DNA of 64,000 nucleotides from Septoria linicola (Eukaryota > Ascomycota > Dothideomycetes > Mycosphaerellales > Mycosphaerellaceae), in assembly GCA_024114885.1 (NCBI GenBank), contig CP099421.1:310001-374000 (forward strand). The letters are read 5' to 3'. This document shows, piece by piece, positions 54,644 to 64,000 of the stretch; the first letter of the stretch is position 1, and each line of letters starts with the position of its first letter. The translations under genes were made by a program, and so were the position numbers. The notes beneath the pieces are model-generated. The model was not told the origin of the DNA, searched no databases, and was given only the letters and a program-made list of their open reading frames with translations.

Positions 54644-56164
54644 ATGTTGGTGTCATTCCAAAATGGAGTCTGGCTCGTAGGTATGGCTGCAGTCATCACC
54701 ATTACTAGGGTTCGTGAGACCTAAGATGGCGGTCCAATGTATTGCTAATATTTGCAGGCCATATTGTTGGCGCTCAGAAACCCTTTCAGCAAGGTGCCCG
54801 GGCCTTTCTTAGCCAAGATCACCAATCTTCCTCTCAAGCTTGCTGTCATTTCTGGTCGCCGGATTTAATACGTAGATGACCTGCGTAAGAAATATGGGCC
54901 GTACGTTCGAATCAGTCCACAAGAGGTTGCAGTCAGCGATCCCCAGGGTTTCAAGAAGATCCATGCCATTGTCTCGGGTTTCGAGAAGACGCAATGGTAT
55001 GACGATGTTACCATGTTTCCACGGCCTACACTCTTCGCCATGATCGACGGCAGACAACACGCGCAGCGCAGAAAACTGTTCGCTCGAGGCTTCAGCAAGA
55101 CAAACATCAAGCAGAATTGAGAGGGCGTTATGCGAGAGAAGATAGAACTCGCAGTAACGAAAATTACCCAAGAAGGCCGAAGTGGATCGTCCGTGGACAT
55201 GCTGAAGTGGTGGACGCTCATGGCTAGCGATATTTCGAGCCATCTGTTGTTCGGCGAGTCATTCTGCACTCTGGAGCACGGAGAGATCAATGAATACATC
55301 AGGGTCCTCACGAATGCACTCAAAGGCAATGGCATCGGAGCAGAGTTACCTCTTCTAAGAGCGATTGGGAAGAGATTGCCAATCCAAGCATTCAAGGAGC
55401 TGTTCAGAACGAACGAGCTTCTGGCAGATCACGCAAAGATCGCAGTGCGTAACATGAAGGCTCCTCAACAGAACAAGAATGTCTTTGCGAATATTGCTGC
55501 TGAGGCAGAGAAGGGCGAAGGCTTGACTGATCAGGATGTTGAAGTCGAAACCATAGCTCTGTTCGTTGCGGGAACCGACACGACCGCCATCTCGCTGACT
55601 TACCTCATCTGGGCAGTACTTTCGAGGCCAGAGCTACAAAAGAATATCGAGACAGAAGCGAGGAACCTGAAGGCCGAATACCGCGATGCTGATATCGAGC
55701 GCGACTGCCCACTCCTCAATGTTGCCATTGAAGAGGCCATGCGACTATATGGCGCAGCTCCAGGGGCCTTCCCACGGACAGTACCGGGTGGAGGCATCAG
55801 ACTAGGAGACTACTTCCTACCACAGGACAGCATTGTCTCTACGCACGCTTACAGCATCCATCGGGACCCTTCACTCTTCCCTGACCCACTCGCTTTCAGA
55901 CCTGAACGCCGGCTAGCCAACAGTATAGAGAGAGTCTCAGATGCTGCTAAAGCGATGTTCACACCCTTTGGCGCCGGATCCAGAACTTGTCTCGGGCTAC
56001 ACATCGCATACATGGATTTAAGGCTTGCTGCGGTGGAGTTCTTCCGGCGATGTCCTGGCAGTCGAGTCGCACCTTCGACTAGCAACGCGAGTATGGAATT
56101 CGAGAACTTTTTCTTGATTGCTCCCAAAGCACATTGTTGCGAAATAGTGGTTGGCTCAACATGA
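54644..56164 (+). pseudogene. Cytochrome P450 with two in-frame stops
   Basis: Exon 1 (54644-54709, a membrane anchor MLVSFQNGVWLVGMAAVITI) joins exon 2 (54758-56164) in phase 0. The frame gives a full-length P450 of about 490 codons with PFSKVPGPFL, KKYGPYVRISPQEVAV, an I-helix AGTDTT, the K-helix EEAMRLYG (ExxR), FRPERR and the heme motif FGAGSRTCLGLHIA. All hallmarks of a microsomal class II P450 are intact except two in-frame stops: TAA at 54866-54868 (where RRI-stop-YVDDLRKKYGP expects a residue) and TGA at 55118-55120 (KQN-stop-EGVMREK). Each differs by one C-to-T from CAA or CGA. The 345 codons after the second stop are open. The gene is therefore recently inactivated, unless the stops are sequence errors. 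Substrate unknown. Confidence 0.85.
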
Positions 56165-56888
56165 AGCATGAGGGACTAATGCGATGTGGGTGGCCACCCA
56201 CATTTCCGGTCGGTTGCTGAGTGGGTCTTGCGATAACTAGTTCTAAAGCCTTGCCATAACCCTCTCAGATTTTTTGCAACAGAAGTTCAGCCAATCTGAA
56301 GGACCGTAACGCGTCGTACTTTCCAGCAGTCCAAAGATCTGAGAGATTGTCTTGGATGACAGTCCGTCACGTCGGCCGACTGCTCGCCCTTACACAACCC
56401 TCTTCACTTTGTGGTCTAGCCTTCGAAGAGATAATAAAGCGGGTCTGATAAGGGCTTCGGCCGCAAACATGCCAAGGCATCCAACCAGTGGTGTCAATCA
56501 TCACCCGATTGCTCTCCTGTCCACGCGACCATACCAAAGAAAGATTGATTATCTAATGATTAGCAAGCCCTATCAAGCTCTATTGTGGCCTCTCCGCACC
56601 GTAATGCTACTCGGTAGATGCTCTGGGCTCGCTTCAATGCAATTTCTGCGACTCCCGTCACACACCCGGTGGGGTCCAAGCATTTTTCTAGAGACTCCAG
56701 ACTGCTCGTTGTACGCGACGCTTCTGGGGAAATGCACTAGCTGTGGTTGAGCAAGGCTAGTGCAGCAGGGTAGGAGCGAGGATAGACATTAGTAGAATAC
56801 CGCTGGCCTCACGCATTGATCGTGTCTCGCCATTTCTCTCACCACTAACCCACTACTACCAACATCTCTAGCACGGCTGGCATCAATC
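56165..56888. other. Intergenic region
   Basis: Between the broken P450 and the MFS transporter. Only short random frames are present; no regulatory motif is recognised. Confidence 0.4.
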
Positions 56889-58596
56889 ATGTCTCAATGG
56901 CGACATGCTTTCTCGCTCTCAAAGCAGCAGGTTGCTGAAGCAGAGCCACCAGGAACTGTTCAGCTTATTGGTGATTCGAGCTCGTGCACATTGGCTCATA
57001 CTATTCGCTGACGATGACTAGAGCATGAACATAACGATCACATCACACTCATCCCACCGCCGACCCTCAGCCAAGCAGATCCACTAAACTGGTCAAGATG
57101 GCGAAAATACACTGTGTTGGCCATCATGTCGATATACTGCTTCGCCGTCAATTTCGCCTCTGCATGCGTGGCACCCGCCCTACAGCTCATCATGTTTCAA
57201 CTGCCACGACCATTGACGAGTCCACCTCCAGCTTTTGGAACGCTTACTCACTTGGTGGCTTTCAACGTACTGATGATCGGGCTCGGGAACATCATCTGGG
57301 TCCCTGTTTCGAACATCATCGGCCGTCGTCCAGTTCTGATCCTCACAATGGCGATCACGGTTGCATCTAGTGCTTGGTGTGCTGTTGCAGGATCGTTCAA
57401 CTCTTTGCTTGCGGCAAGAATTGTGCAAGGCTTTGGAATGGGTCCCGCTGATAGTTCCGCTGCAAATGTGGTCGGAGAGATCTTCTTTGTGCATGAGCGT
57501 GGACGGGCAATGGTGAGCAGTTCACAACATAAGACTTGCCTGGGTGAAGCTGACCAGAAGTAGGCCATCTACACCATCTTCCTATCAGGCGGCTCCTTCG
57601 TTGGTGGTGTTGCAGGCGGCTACATTGCAGGCACCCTCAATTATCGATACGTCTTCTGGATCAGCTTGGCAATGTTGGCTTTCGTCCTTGTTGCCCAAAT
57701 CGTGCTTGTCCCGGAGACAAGATTGGATCGTGCAGAGCAACTACTCCAAGACCAGATCAGCGCGGGCGTACAAATTGCGTACGGTGAAAAGCAAAAAGCA
57801 GGCGTGGAAACGATTGAGCGTGCTCCAACGAACTCGCTGTCACTCGCACCACAGGAATTCACCTTTGCTTCAAGTCTGAGGATCGGCGTGTATCGAGGAA
57901 ATGTGCTCCAGCAGTTCATCGCACCTTGGAAGACTCTGTTACTCCCTGGTACCTGGGTTGTCTGCCTCCACTATGGAGGTCTCCTGGGCGGCTTGGTCAC
58001 GATATCTACTGTTGGACCCCAATTCCTTGCTATGCCACCATATCTCTGGGGTAACAATGTCGGCCTCCTCAATCTGGGCGGTCTTGCAGGAACGATTGTA
58101 GGCGGCGCGATCACATACCTCATGACCGATCTCATCAACCAAGCGAAAAGCGCAAAGAGAGAGCCATGGACTTGCCGAGCCCGAGTCTCGACTGCCAATT
58201 TTGTTCCCTGCCCTGATGCTGGCCACAGGAGGAATTTTGTGCTTTGGGTTCTCTGCTGCCAATCCTTCGACTCACGCCTGGGCCGGACTCGTGGTCGGAC
58301 TAGGCATGGTCGGAGCAGGCATCACCCAGATACCGAGCGTAGGCTTCAACTACTTGATCGACGCGTACGGTCAGCTGGCAGCGGACTGCTTTGTGATGAC
58401 GACAATCGCTCGAAGCATTATATCTTTTGCTTGGACGTTCTTTGCGGGTGACTGGGTCGCATCTGCGGGGCCGGCATTGCCGTTTGGCATCTTTGGTATG
58501 CTGATGGGTGTCTTCGGGCTATTGACGGTTCCGTTGTGGTTGTTTGGTAAGAGGATGCGTATCGCCACGGCCGACTTGATGCCTAGAGAGGAGTAG
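56889..58596 (+). pseudogene. MFS multidrug-type transporter with a probable 2-bp frame slip
   Basis: Exons 56889-56970, 57022-57512 and 57564 onward join in frame. The protein starts with a cytosolic tail ending HNDHITLIPPPTLSQADPLNW, a motif shared by fungal DHA1-type drug/metabolite exporters. Helices with GLGNIIWVPVSNIIGRRPVLI (motif A) and ARIVQGFGMGPADSS follow, then a long cytosolic loop and helices ending GLLGGLVTISTVGPQF. At an AG-dinucleotide run near 58152-58161 the frame changes. The continuation in the other frame is clear family sequence (LAEPESRLPILFPALMLATGG to RIATADLMPREE, ending 58596). No intron with GT-AG borders bridges the change, so two bases were probably gained or lost. 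Neighbour of the broken P450; together they could be a dying detoxification or metabolite pair. Confidence 0.7.
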
Positions 58597-58859
58597 ACAT
58601 AAGTCTCAAGCATATTACAATCAACGACTTACTTCCTCATGGATCTATGTCGCCATCCGCCTCTCGCACCATGGCATGCTTTGCAGCATAATAAAGGCGA
58701 TATCAGACATCTGGATCACTCTGGGGAGCTGTGCAGAGGCGTCTTATGACGGCGGACATCTGCCATACTTGCGATCGTGAAGACTGAAAGCAGCAATATA
58801 TAGGGGCAGCTTGCTGAGGGACAGGTCCTTGTATTTCCCGAGGATTGAAATCGTCAACG
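58597..58859. other. Short intergenic region
   Basis: The 3' flank of the MFS gene. Nothing is recognised. Confidence 0.35.
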
Positions 58860-59150
58860 ATGCAACGACGACGCTGGACAGGCAGACTTTGTCATCCTGC
58901 AGTGCCAGACTCCTGGCTATACCCACCTGAGTCTTACGGTTCCGTACACGAACCGGGCAGCCTCTGTGTATCGCCCCGGTTTGATTACGGATACGGTGGC
59001 TCAATGGCCATCCCACGCGCACATACATGGCTGACAGATGGAGGATGGGGTGGTCGCTCTGGCCGTGAGATGTACGATATGTGGCAGAACAACCAGTTTC
59101 CGAAACCATGGGGCGGCTATATTGGTCTTATGCCAGGAGGTTTCAGATGA
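58860..59150 (+). CDS. Small Gly/Trp/Tyr-rich hypothetical protein
   Basis: A 96-residue frame from ATG 58860. The C-terminal half is rich in Trp, Gly and Pro with segments such as FDYGYGGSMAIPRAHTWL, REMYDMWQNN and PKPWGGYIGLMPGGFR, a composition unlikely for random sequence. There is no signal peptide or known domain. It could be a lineage-specific peptide gene or the last exon of a longer gene; I did not find splice partners. Confidence 0.35.
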   Translation: MQRRRWTGRLCHPAVPDSWLYPPESYGSVHEPGSLCVSPRFDYGYGGSMAIPRAHTWLTDGGWGGRSGREMYDMWQNNQFPKPWGGYIGLMPGGFR

Positions 59151-59614
59151 GCTGTGGTGTTACACAGACATGTTGGATAATGAGAGCTCGTAGTCCATAT
59201 GGAGCATCCATCTCGCTTGCCACAATTGTGTGAGCGATAAACAGCGCACAGTGTTGGGCCTTGGATGTGTGGAAGATAGGCTATACGCGTTCTCCGCAAT
59301 GCTCTGACCGACAGCGTGATTTATTGACATTAGATATCGAATAGGCGTCTCAGTCAGGAGAATAGATACAGAGCGGCGTGGCAAACAAAGTTCGAGGCGT
59401 CCCCAGAGCTTGGAAAGAGAGAGCGAGGGAGTAGAGTACAAAGTAGAGTAACTAGAGCAGAGCGCGGGAGTCTAAGTTAGCCGGATAATCTTTCTTCCGA
59501 CGCTGACTCAACTTTCGTAACTACACTTTCTCAAAGTCAACGAGCAATACTTCGTTCTAGTTCCACGGACAGACCTTACGACCCAATGCGCACCTGCTTC
59601 GTCGACCGACAACA
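59151..59614. other. Intergenic region
   Basis: Promoter of ncs6. The last 100 bases contain a pyrimidine-rich stretch (acactttctcaaagtc). No gene is seen. Confidence 0.4.
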
Positions 59615-60907
59615 ATGGCTCCTTCGACGTGCGAGATATGCCAAATTGCACGCGCACAGATCCTGCGACCGAAGAATCATGCCCGCATTTGCGCAAAATG
59701 CTTCATTGAGATATTTGAGGTCGAAGTCGCTGAGACGATCACGTCCTCCAATCTCTTCGTCCCTGGCGAGAAGGTGGCTATTGGAGCATCGGGTGGCAAA
59801 GACAGTACAGTGCTCGCATCGGTTTTGAAGACACTGAACGATCGCCACAATTGGCAGCTCGATCTGGTTCTGCTCAGTATCGATGAGGGCATCACTGGCT
59901 ACCGAGACCACAGTCTAGAAGCTGTGAAAAGACATGCTCAGCAATATGATCTACCACTCAAAATTGTGAGCTATCAAGAACTGTATGGCTGGTCGATGGA
60001 CCAAGTTGTGGCACAGGTAGGCAAGAAGGGCAACTGCACGTATTGTGGAGTCTTCCGCCGGCAAGCGCTGGACCGTGGCGCAGCAATGCTTGATGTAGGT
60101 CATGTTGTGACAGGACATAATGCAGACGACGTAGCCGAGACTGTCCTCATGAATCTGCTACGAGGAGATCTTCCGCGTTTGAGCAGAGCAACGAGCATCA
60201 TCACAAGTACTCCCTCCGCGAGCGCAACTAAGAGCGAGGATGGCAAGGTCAACTTCACGAACGTCAAGAGAAGCAAGCCACTGATGTATGCTTGCGAGAA
60301 GGAGATCGTTCTGTATGCACATCACAAGAAGCTGGACTACTTCAGTACGGAATGCATATACAGTCCCGAAGCCTTTCGAGGAAGTGCCAGAACTTTGATC
60401 AAGAATCTGGAAAGGATAAGACCGGAAAGCATTTTGGATGTGGTCAGAAGTGGAATAGACATGGCAAAGCTTGTGCCAGGTGCGAAGAATGATTGTGGAG
60501 GTGCTTGCGGCAATGGCGAGAATGGCGAAGCCAAAGGAGCAGAAGACGAAGCTGCGGGCGGCTGCGGAACTGCAAATGGCAAAGCGAGTGGGGGTGAAAT
60601 GGCCGAGATGGAGAGGAAATTGAGACAAGATGAGGAAGCTGTGGAAAATGGAACAGAAGTTGAAGTAAGGATACCCGCAAATGGCAACAAGCCTGGCCAG
60701 CAGACGATTCCGATCCGCACGAAGCAGGAGAAGAAAGGCGCAAAGAAGGGCCGAGACGGAACACCAGTTAAACAAAAGCTTGGGCAGTGCGCAAGGTGCG
60801 GATATTTGTCCTCGCAAGCTGTGTGCAAAGCATGCATGTTGCTCGAAGGACTGAACAAGGCACGCCCACGGACGGAGATTGAGGTGGTCTCTGATGGCAC
60901 GGGTTGA
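59615..60907 (+). CDS. ncs6: Ncs6/Ctu1, cytosolic tRNA 2-thiolation protein
   Basis: A single exon of 430 residues. Two N-terminal Cys pairs (CEIC and CAKC) form a zinc site. The PP-loop ATPase motif SGGKDS is at residues 59-64, followed by VLLSIDEGITGYRD, GNCTYCGVFRRQALDRGA with the catalytic Cys pair, TGHNADDVAETVLMNLLRGD and YFSTECIYSPEAFRG. The C-terminal zinc cluster reads CARCGYLSSQAVCKACMLLEGLN. With Ncs2/Ctu2 and the Urm1 sulfur carrier, it thiolates U34 of tRNA Lys, Glu and Gln. Between the PP-loop domain and the C-terminal zinc site there is an insertion of about 100 residues: a Gly/Asn/Cys segment (CGGACGNGENGE) followed by a charged linker. Intron-free and well preserved. Confidence 0.95.
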   Translation: MAPSTCEICQIARAQILRPKNHARICAKCFIEIFEVEVAETITSSNLFVPGEKVAIGASGGKDSTVLASVLKTLNDRHNWQLDLVLLSIDEGITGYRDHSLEAVKRHAQQYDLPLKIVSYQELYGWSMDQVVAQVGKKGNCTYCGVFRRQALDRGAAMLDVGHVVTGHNADDVAETVLMNLLRGDLPRLSRATSIITSTPSASATKSEDGKVNFTNVKRSKPLMYACEKEIVLYAHHKKLDYFSTECIYSPEAFRGSARTLIKNLERIRPESILDVVRSGIDMAKLVPGAKNDCGGACGNGENGEAKGAEDEAAGGCGTANGKASGGEMAEMERKLRQDEEAVENGTEVEVRIPANGNKPGQQTIPIRTKQEKKGAKKGRDGTPVKQKLGQCARCGYLSSQAVCKACMLLEGLNKARPRTEIEVVSDGTG

Positions 60908-61340
60908 ACATCATACTTGATGGTGACAGGGAACACAACGAAGTCAAATGAAGCATGATACGATTGATCTCATGTGGCACGAGAATGCTTCTTTTTTTGC
61001 ATAGGAAAAACCACATGGGCTCATCAACTCGAAGACCCCGTTTCAGGAGGACCTCTCGAGCCACTCTTCACTCTGCCATGTCTCAAATTGCGCGGTTGGT
61101 AAGCTCGTCGATTTGTTACACCAGCGCAGTGATCGACAGCGAATCAGCGGCAGCAGTCAGAGTCATCTGGCCCGCCAGTATTATGCTTCGCTTCGACACA
61201 GCAGTCTAGATGGGACTTACTCTCATCTTCTGGCACTATTGAGCGACGTCAATCAGCCCAAACTATGACATAGTCATCGATCGATATGCATACGAAACTG
61301 CTGTCATTTGACTACCCATTACTTCGACCAAAATGTCTCG
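60908..61340. other. Intergenic region
   Basis: The 3' flank of ncs6. A T run at 60989-60997 is the only noticeable element. No gene is recognised. Confidence 0.4.
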
Positions 61341-62141
61341 ATGACTGCGATGTATTGCAGCATGTTGACGGAGCAGGTCCAACACAGCCAGCTCCGGCGA
61401 ATGTCCATTCCATCGCACGCTCCCTCCTTCGCAGATATCACAAGAACCGTCAACTGGACTGGAACTGGTTCGATGACTATTCCTACCCTCGCAGTCCCAG
61501 TCCGCAACCAGGAGACTTTCACTGAAATACTCCTTCCTGCATTTCCTTGGACATCTGTGAGACACCAGGAAGCAAAACAGCTCGGCGCGCAATGCTCTGG
61601 CGGCTCCATCTCAGAAGACCGCACGGATGATCCGGGCGCTGGTATACCGATCACACAGATGTTCACTTTCACGTCGTGGACGATGGGTCCTCCTGATAAG
61701 CCGGGCTGGAATTCTTTTGCTCCGCCTGCCACTAATGCTGCGAATCGTCTTGGCGTGGGTGGCACCCGAGCTGGCTCGCTTGACGGCGGGACTGTTGGTG
61801 GACGCACGGGGAGGTCGGATCCTGGGCGTGGAGGGACTCCTTTGCCTTGGGGGTGGAGGGACTGGGCAGATGAATACAGGTACGGGGAAGGCTGCATCGG
61901 AGTGCTTAGATGTCTTCGTAAGTGGTCATTGACAGCGTACACGGAAGGCTTCGCTGAAGTTCTTTTTTCAGGGCTTCGCTACATTGGGAACGAACTGCTG
62001 AGACTCCCGGTACACGACTCTATTCGGGCCGGAAGAAGTTTTGCATGCCCATTGAACTTGAGCAGAGCTGACCATATACGTATCATACTAATTGCTCATA
62101 CTCGTGCTACTCTCACTCGTTTACGACCATCCTTATGGTGA
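61341..62141 (+). CDS. Orphan open reading frame, doubtful
   Basis: A 266-codon frame from ATG 61341 (the open frame begins at 61308). It is rich in Thr, Ser, Gly and Arg with DPGAGIPITQMFTFTSWTMG and GGTRAGSLDGGTVGGRTGRSDPG, and has no clear hydrophobic or catalytic motif. A long minus-strand frame covers the same DNA (61319-61942), so strand is uncertain. It lies tail to tail with the BTB gene. Confidence 0.25.
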   Translation: MTAMYCSMLTEQVQHSQLRRMSIPSHAPSFADITRTVNWTGTGSMTIPTLAVPVRNQETFTEILLPAFPWTSVRHQEAKQLGAQCSGGSISEDRTDDPGAGIPITQMFTFTSWTMGPPDKPGWNSFAPPATNAANRLGVGGTRAGSLDGGTVGGRTGRSDPGRGGTPLPWGWRDWADEYRYGEGCIGVLRCLRKWSLTAYTEGFAEVLFSGLRYIGNELLRLPVHDSIRAGRSFACPLNLSRADHIRIILIAHTRATLTRLRPSLW

Positions 62142-62255
62142 GGCCGTGAATGGAACGAAGCTCGTCCTGAATGAATCCGCCGCCGCCGCCAGACATATAA
62201 TCAGCTCAACGACTGCACCCCTCACGCATTTCGCGACTTATGCACGCGTGCGGCC

Positions 62256-63217
62256 CTACTTTGTATCTTTGACAGCATACGGCAACCACCAGCTCATATT
62301 GTAACTCCCCCCAATGTAGTGACCCTTTGGACAGCTGAAGCAGCAGCCGGGATCGGCCTGTACCGAAAATACTTTTTGGCAGTTCGGACACTTGTAGACG
62401 GTGCCTGGCTCAACTCCCAAGGCCAACTGCTGCGAGACGTCCGCACCAAGTTCCGTATTGCGCAGCACTTCGTTGAGAGGTGCGAATTCGGCACCGCGCT
62501 CGGCATCGAAAATCTGGCTGGCGTGGTCCTTGATTGTGCTGACGGCGATCGTCTTGAAAAGCTCGTAGTCGGCACCATTCTCGTAGAGTTCTGAAAGTGC
62601 TTTGGCGAAATCGGCATAGGCCCACTCGCTCTTGCAGCGCTCCTCGAATTTCTTCGCTGCGAGCTGACAGAGTGGTTTGACAAAGTACTGTACTGACATC
62701 AGATACAGGAGCACACAATCACGTCGGGTGTCTCTCACCTCGTCAGCGATGATGAACACCCGAACATCGAAGACGATGCCAGCGACGTCGCCTTGGCCGT
62801 TGCCATCGTCTCCGTACTCGAAGGTGTAGAGGTAGCGGATGAGTGCTTCCACGACTTGCGGGTCCTGTTCCTTCATTGAGTACACCCCGTCTTCTCCTTC
62901 CTGTAATTGTGTCAGCCGTGCTTCCGAAGAGTCAGCAGGCGTTGATGTTCACCTTGAAATCTCGGACCGCCTTGTCGATAGGCTCCGACTGAGAACAAAC
63001 GACAAGCTTGTGGACCTTCCATTCGCGGTCCTTGCACCTAATGACCAAGTCGGAATGATCGTGAGAGCTGTGCGCGCTGAATCTGTCAGCGAGATTAGTG
63101 TGCAGTCACATTTAGACCGCCTTACTTCTTGATGCCCTGCAGAAGCGGCTGGAAGTGTGCTGGTTCCTTCCAGAGCTTTGTCTTCTCCTTCTCCGGCTTT
63201 GCTTCAGCGTCTGCCAT
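62256..63217 (-). CDS. BTB/POZ domain protein with C-terminal zinc-finger-like tail
   Basis: Exons 63217-63126, 63082-62953, 62900-62739 and 62687-62256 join in frame to 271 residues. The BTB core is clear: HSDLVIRCKDREWKVHKLVVCSQSEP, then KEGEDGVYSMKEQDPQVVEALIRYLYTFEY and VFIIADEYFVKPLCQLAAKKF. The last junction uses a 51-nt intron that is a multiple of three and stop-free, so unspliced RNA would still be translated with 17 extra residues in the A5-A6 region. The C-terminal tail carries YKCPNCQKVF and GCCFSCPKGHY, a Cys cluster that probably binds one zinc. Fungal BTB proteins of this pattern are common, expanded and functionally uncharacterised; adaptor roles are inferred only. Confidence 0.88.
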
Positions 63218-63646
63218 GGCGAGGTCGATATTGCGCTGGTCAAAGTCGATGGAAGAATGTATACGATGTCCGAGTAGCTGAGGAGAAAGGAAAAGCACAA
63301 AGAAGGAAATTCGGAGGTTGACTTTCTGTTTGTCACGTTTGACGCACGCTCAGACGCTCGTGAGTGGGCGCCTGCAGGTTGCTGCGGAGCACGCACGGCA
63401 GCCTGCAGATGAAAGTCTCCAGAATTGCACTATGCTCTCACACTATAGTGCAAGCATTGGATGGACAAAGTGAATGGAATAAATGCTAACAGATGACCTC
63501 ACCTGCACGGGCGCTAGAATTGACGTCCTCGCACGCCGCGTAGGTGTGAGCGTGCGAGTTGACTCGCCTGCGCTGGAATTTGGTTCAATGACTGATCCAT
63601 CGATCTAAGACATGGAGTGAAAGGTGATACAGGGTGCATCTACTCA
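63218..63646. other. Intergenic region
   Basis: Promoter side of the BTB gene and 3' flank of the partial gene at the right edge. A tctcacactatag stretch lies near 63435. No coding sequence is recognised. Confidence 0.4.
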
Positions 63647-64000
63647 CTACTTCCAGGCAACCCTATCCTCAGCAACAAAATAATACCCCTTACTCCCCAA
63701 TCCCCTCCAAACCACACTCGGCCTTCCCCTCTCCTTACTCTTCACCGGAATAGCCGGCATCTCTTCACTTACCTTCTCCATATCCAACAACGGCTTAGTC
63801 TCCCTCTTCACCTCCGGCGGAACATCACCATTACCATCACCATCACCATCACCATCAACATCAGGGCTAGGCAGGGAATACGTCAAACACATCGGCTTAC
63901 ACCCTCCAGGGCATTCCTTTGACTCAGAGATAGGAGAGAGGATGTGTTCGTGGAATTCGAGTGCAGTTAGTCGTGCGGCGATGGTGGAAGACTCTGGTGC
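63647..64000 (-). CDS. C-terminal part of a hypothetical protein (5' partial at window edge)
   Basis: The minus frame is open from base 64000 to a TAG ending at 63647. The visible 117 residues include a GGCKPMC Cys segment, SLPSPDVDGDGDGDGNGDV from an imperfect hexanucleotide repeat, and a C-terminal VVWRGLGSKGYYFVAEDRVAWK. A GTAAGT splice donor inside (after DMEK, near 63778) could mean an intron and a different tail. Family not recognised. Confidence 0.45.
   Translation of the reverse strand, partial: APESSTIAARLTALEFHEHILSPISESKECPGGCKPMCLTYSLPSPDVDGDGDGDGNGDVPPEVKRETKPLLDMEKVSEEMPAIPVKSKERGRPSVVWRGLGSKGYYFVAEDRVAWK
63823..63873. repeat. ACCATC hexanucleotide repeat
   Basis: Imperfect tandem ACCATC units, encoding Asp-Gly repeats on the minus strand. 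Likely to vary between strains. Confidence 0.8.

Noticed and set aside
54644..58596. Secondary-metabolite gene cluster
   Set aside because: A P450 next to an MFS transporter is suggestive, but no synthase or other tailoring gene is nearby and both genes are broken.
1..64000. CRISPR arrays, bacterial operons, prophage
   Set aside because: Spliced genes and fungal families throughout; no spaced direct repeats of the CRISPR kind were seen.

Overview
The window reads as nuclear DNA of a filamentous ascomycete, most likely a Dothideomycete of the Mycosphaerella group (inference). The reasons are short introns of about 40-60 bp with GT-AG borders, one GC-AG intron, compact genes of fungal families (Utp14, Ncs6, Alg5, Dfg5-type GH76, fungal phytase), and AT-rich blocks almost devoid of CpA and TpG, the signature of repeat-induced point mutation (RIP). 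Exon joins were worked out by eye from splice motifs and reading-frame continuity.

Layout. 0-18 kb is a normal gene-rich arm: the 3' end of an acidic protein, a membrane-anchored phytase-type histidine acid phosphatase, a coiled-coil protein with a centrosomin-N-like motif, a glyoxalase-fold (VOC) protein, a sugar transporter, Alg5, a BTB/POZ protein, a Dsc2/UBAC2-type rhomboid pseudoprotease and an acyltransferase-3 membrane protein. 18-27 kb is a decaying island: a broken conserved fungal gene, a RIP-saturated block (about 19.86-20.72 kb), and a 5.5-kb broken gene that combined a metallo-beta-lactamase-like domain with a DUF6603-type region. 27-35 kb holds an orphan gene with an LRDLIY-type motif, three diverged tRNA-like units in tandem, an NAD-dependent epimerase, a small secreted cysteine-rich protein and an E2 ubiquitin-conjugating-type gene with a frame discontinuity. 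35.1-39.4 kb is a RIP-destroyed mobile element in which an integrase core (rve-like) can still be read. 39.5-64 kb returns to genes: Utp14, a two-ORF locus that looks like one gene split by an in-frame TAA, a GPI-anchored GH76 mannosidase (Dfg5/Dcw1), a divergent methylene-THF dehydrogenase-like protein, a secreted subtilase, a P450 with two in-frame stops next to an MFS transporter with a 2-bp frame slip, Ncs6/Ctu1, a second BTB protein and a partial gene at the right edge.

There is no biosynthetic cluster or operon-like logic. Housekeeping genes (Utp14 for ribosome biogenesis, Ncs6 for tRNA thiolation, Alg5 for N-glycan glucosylation, a Dsc2-like protein for ER/Golgi proteolysis, Dfg5 for the cell wall) are interleaved with secreted or accessory genes. 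The striking theme is decay: two RIP blocks and at least five broken genes. Many of their in-frame stops are one C-to-T change from a sense codon.
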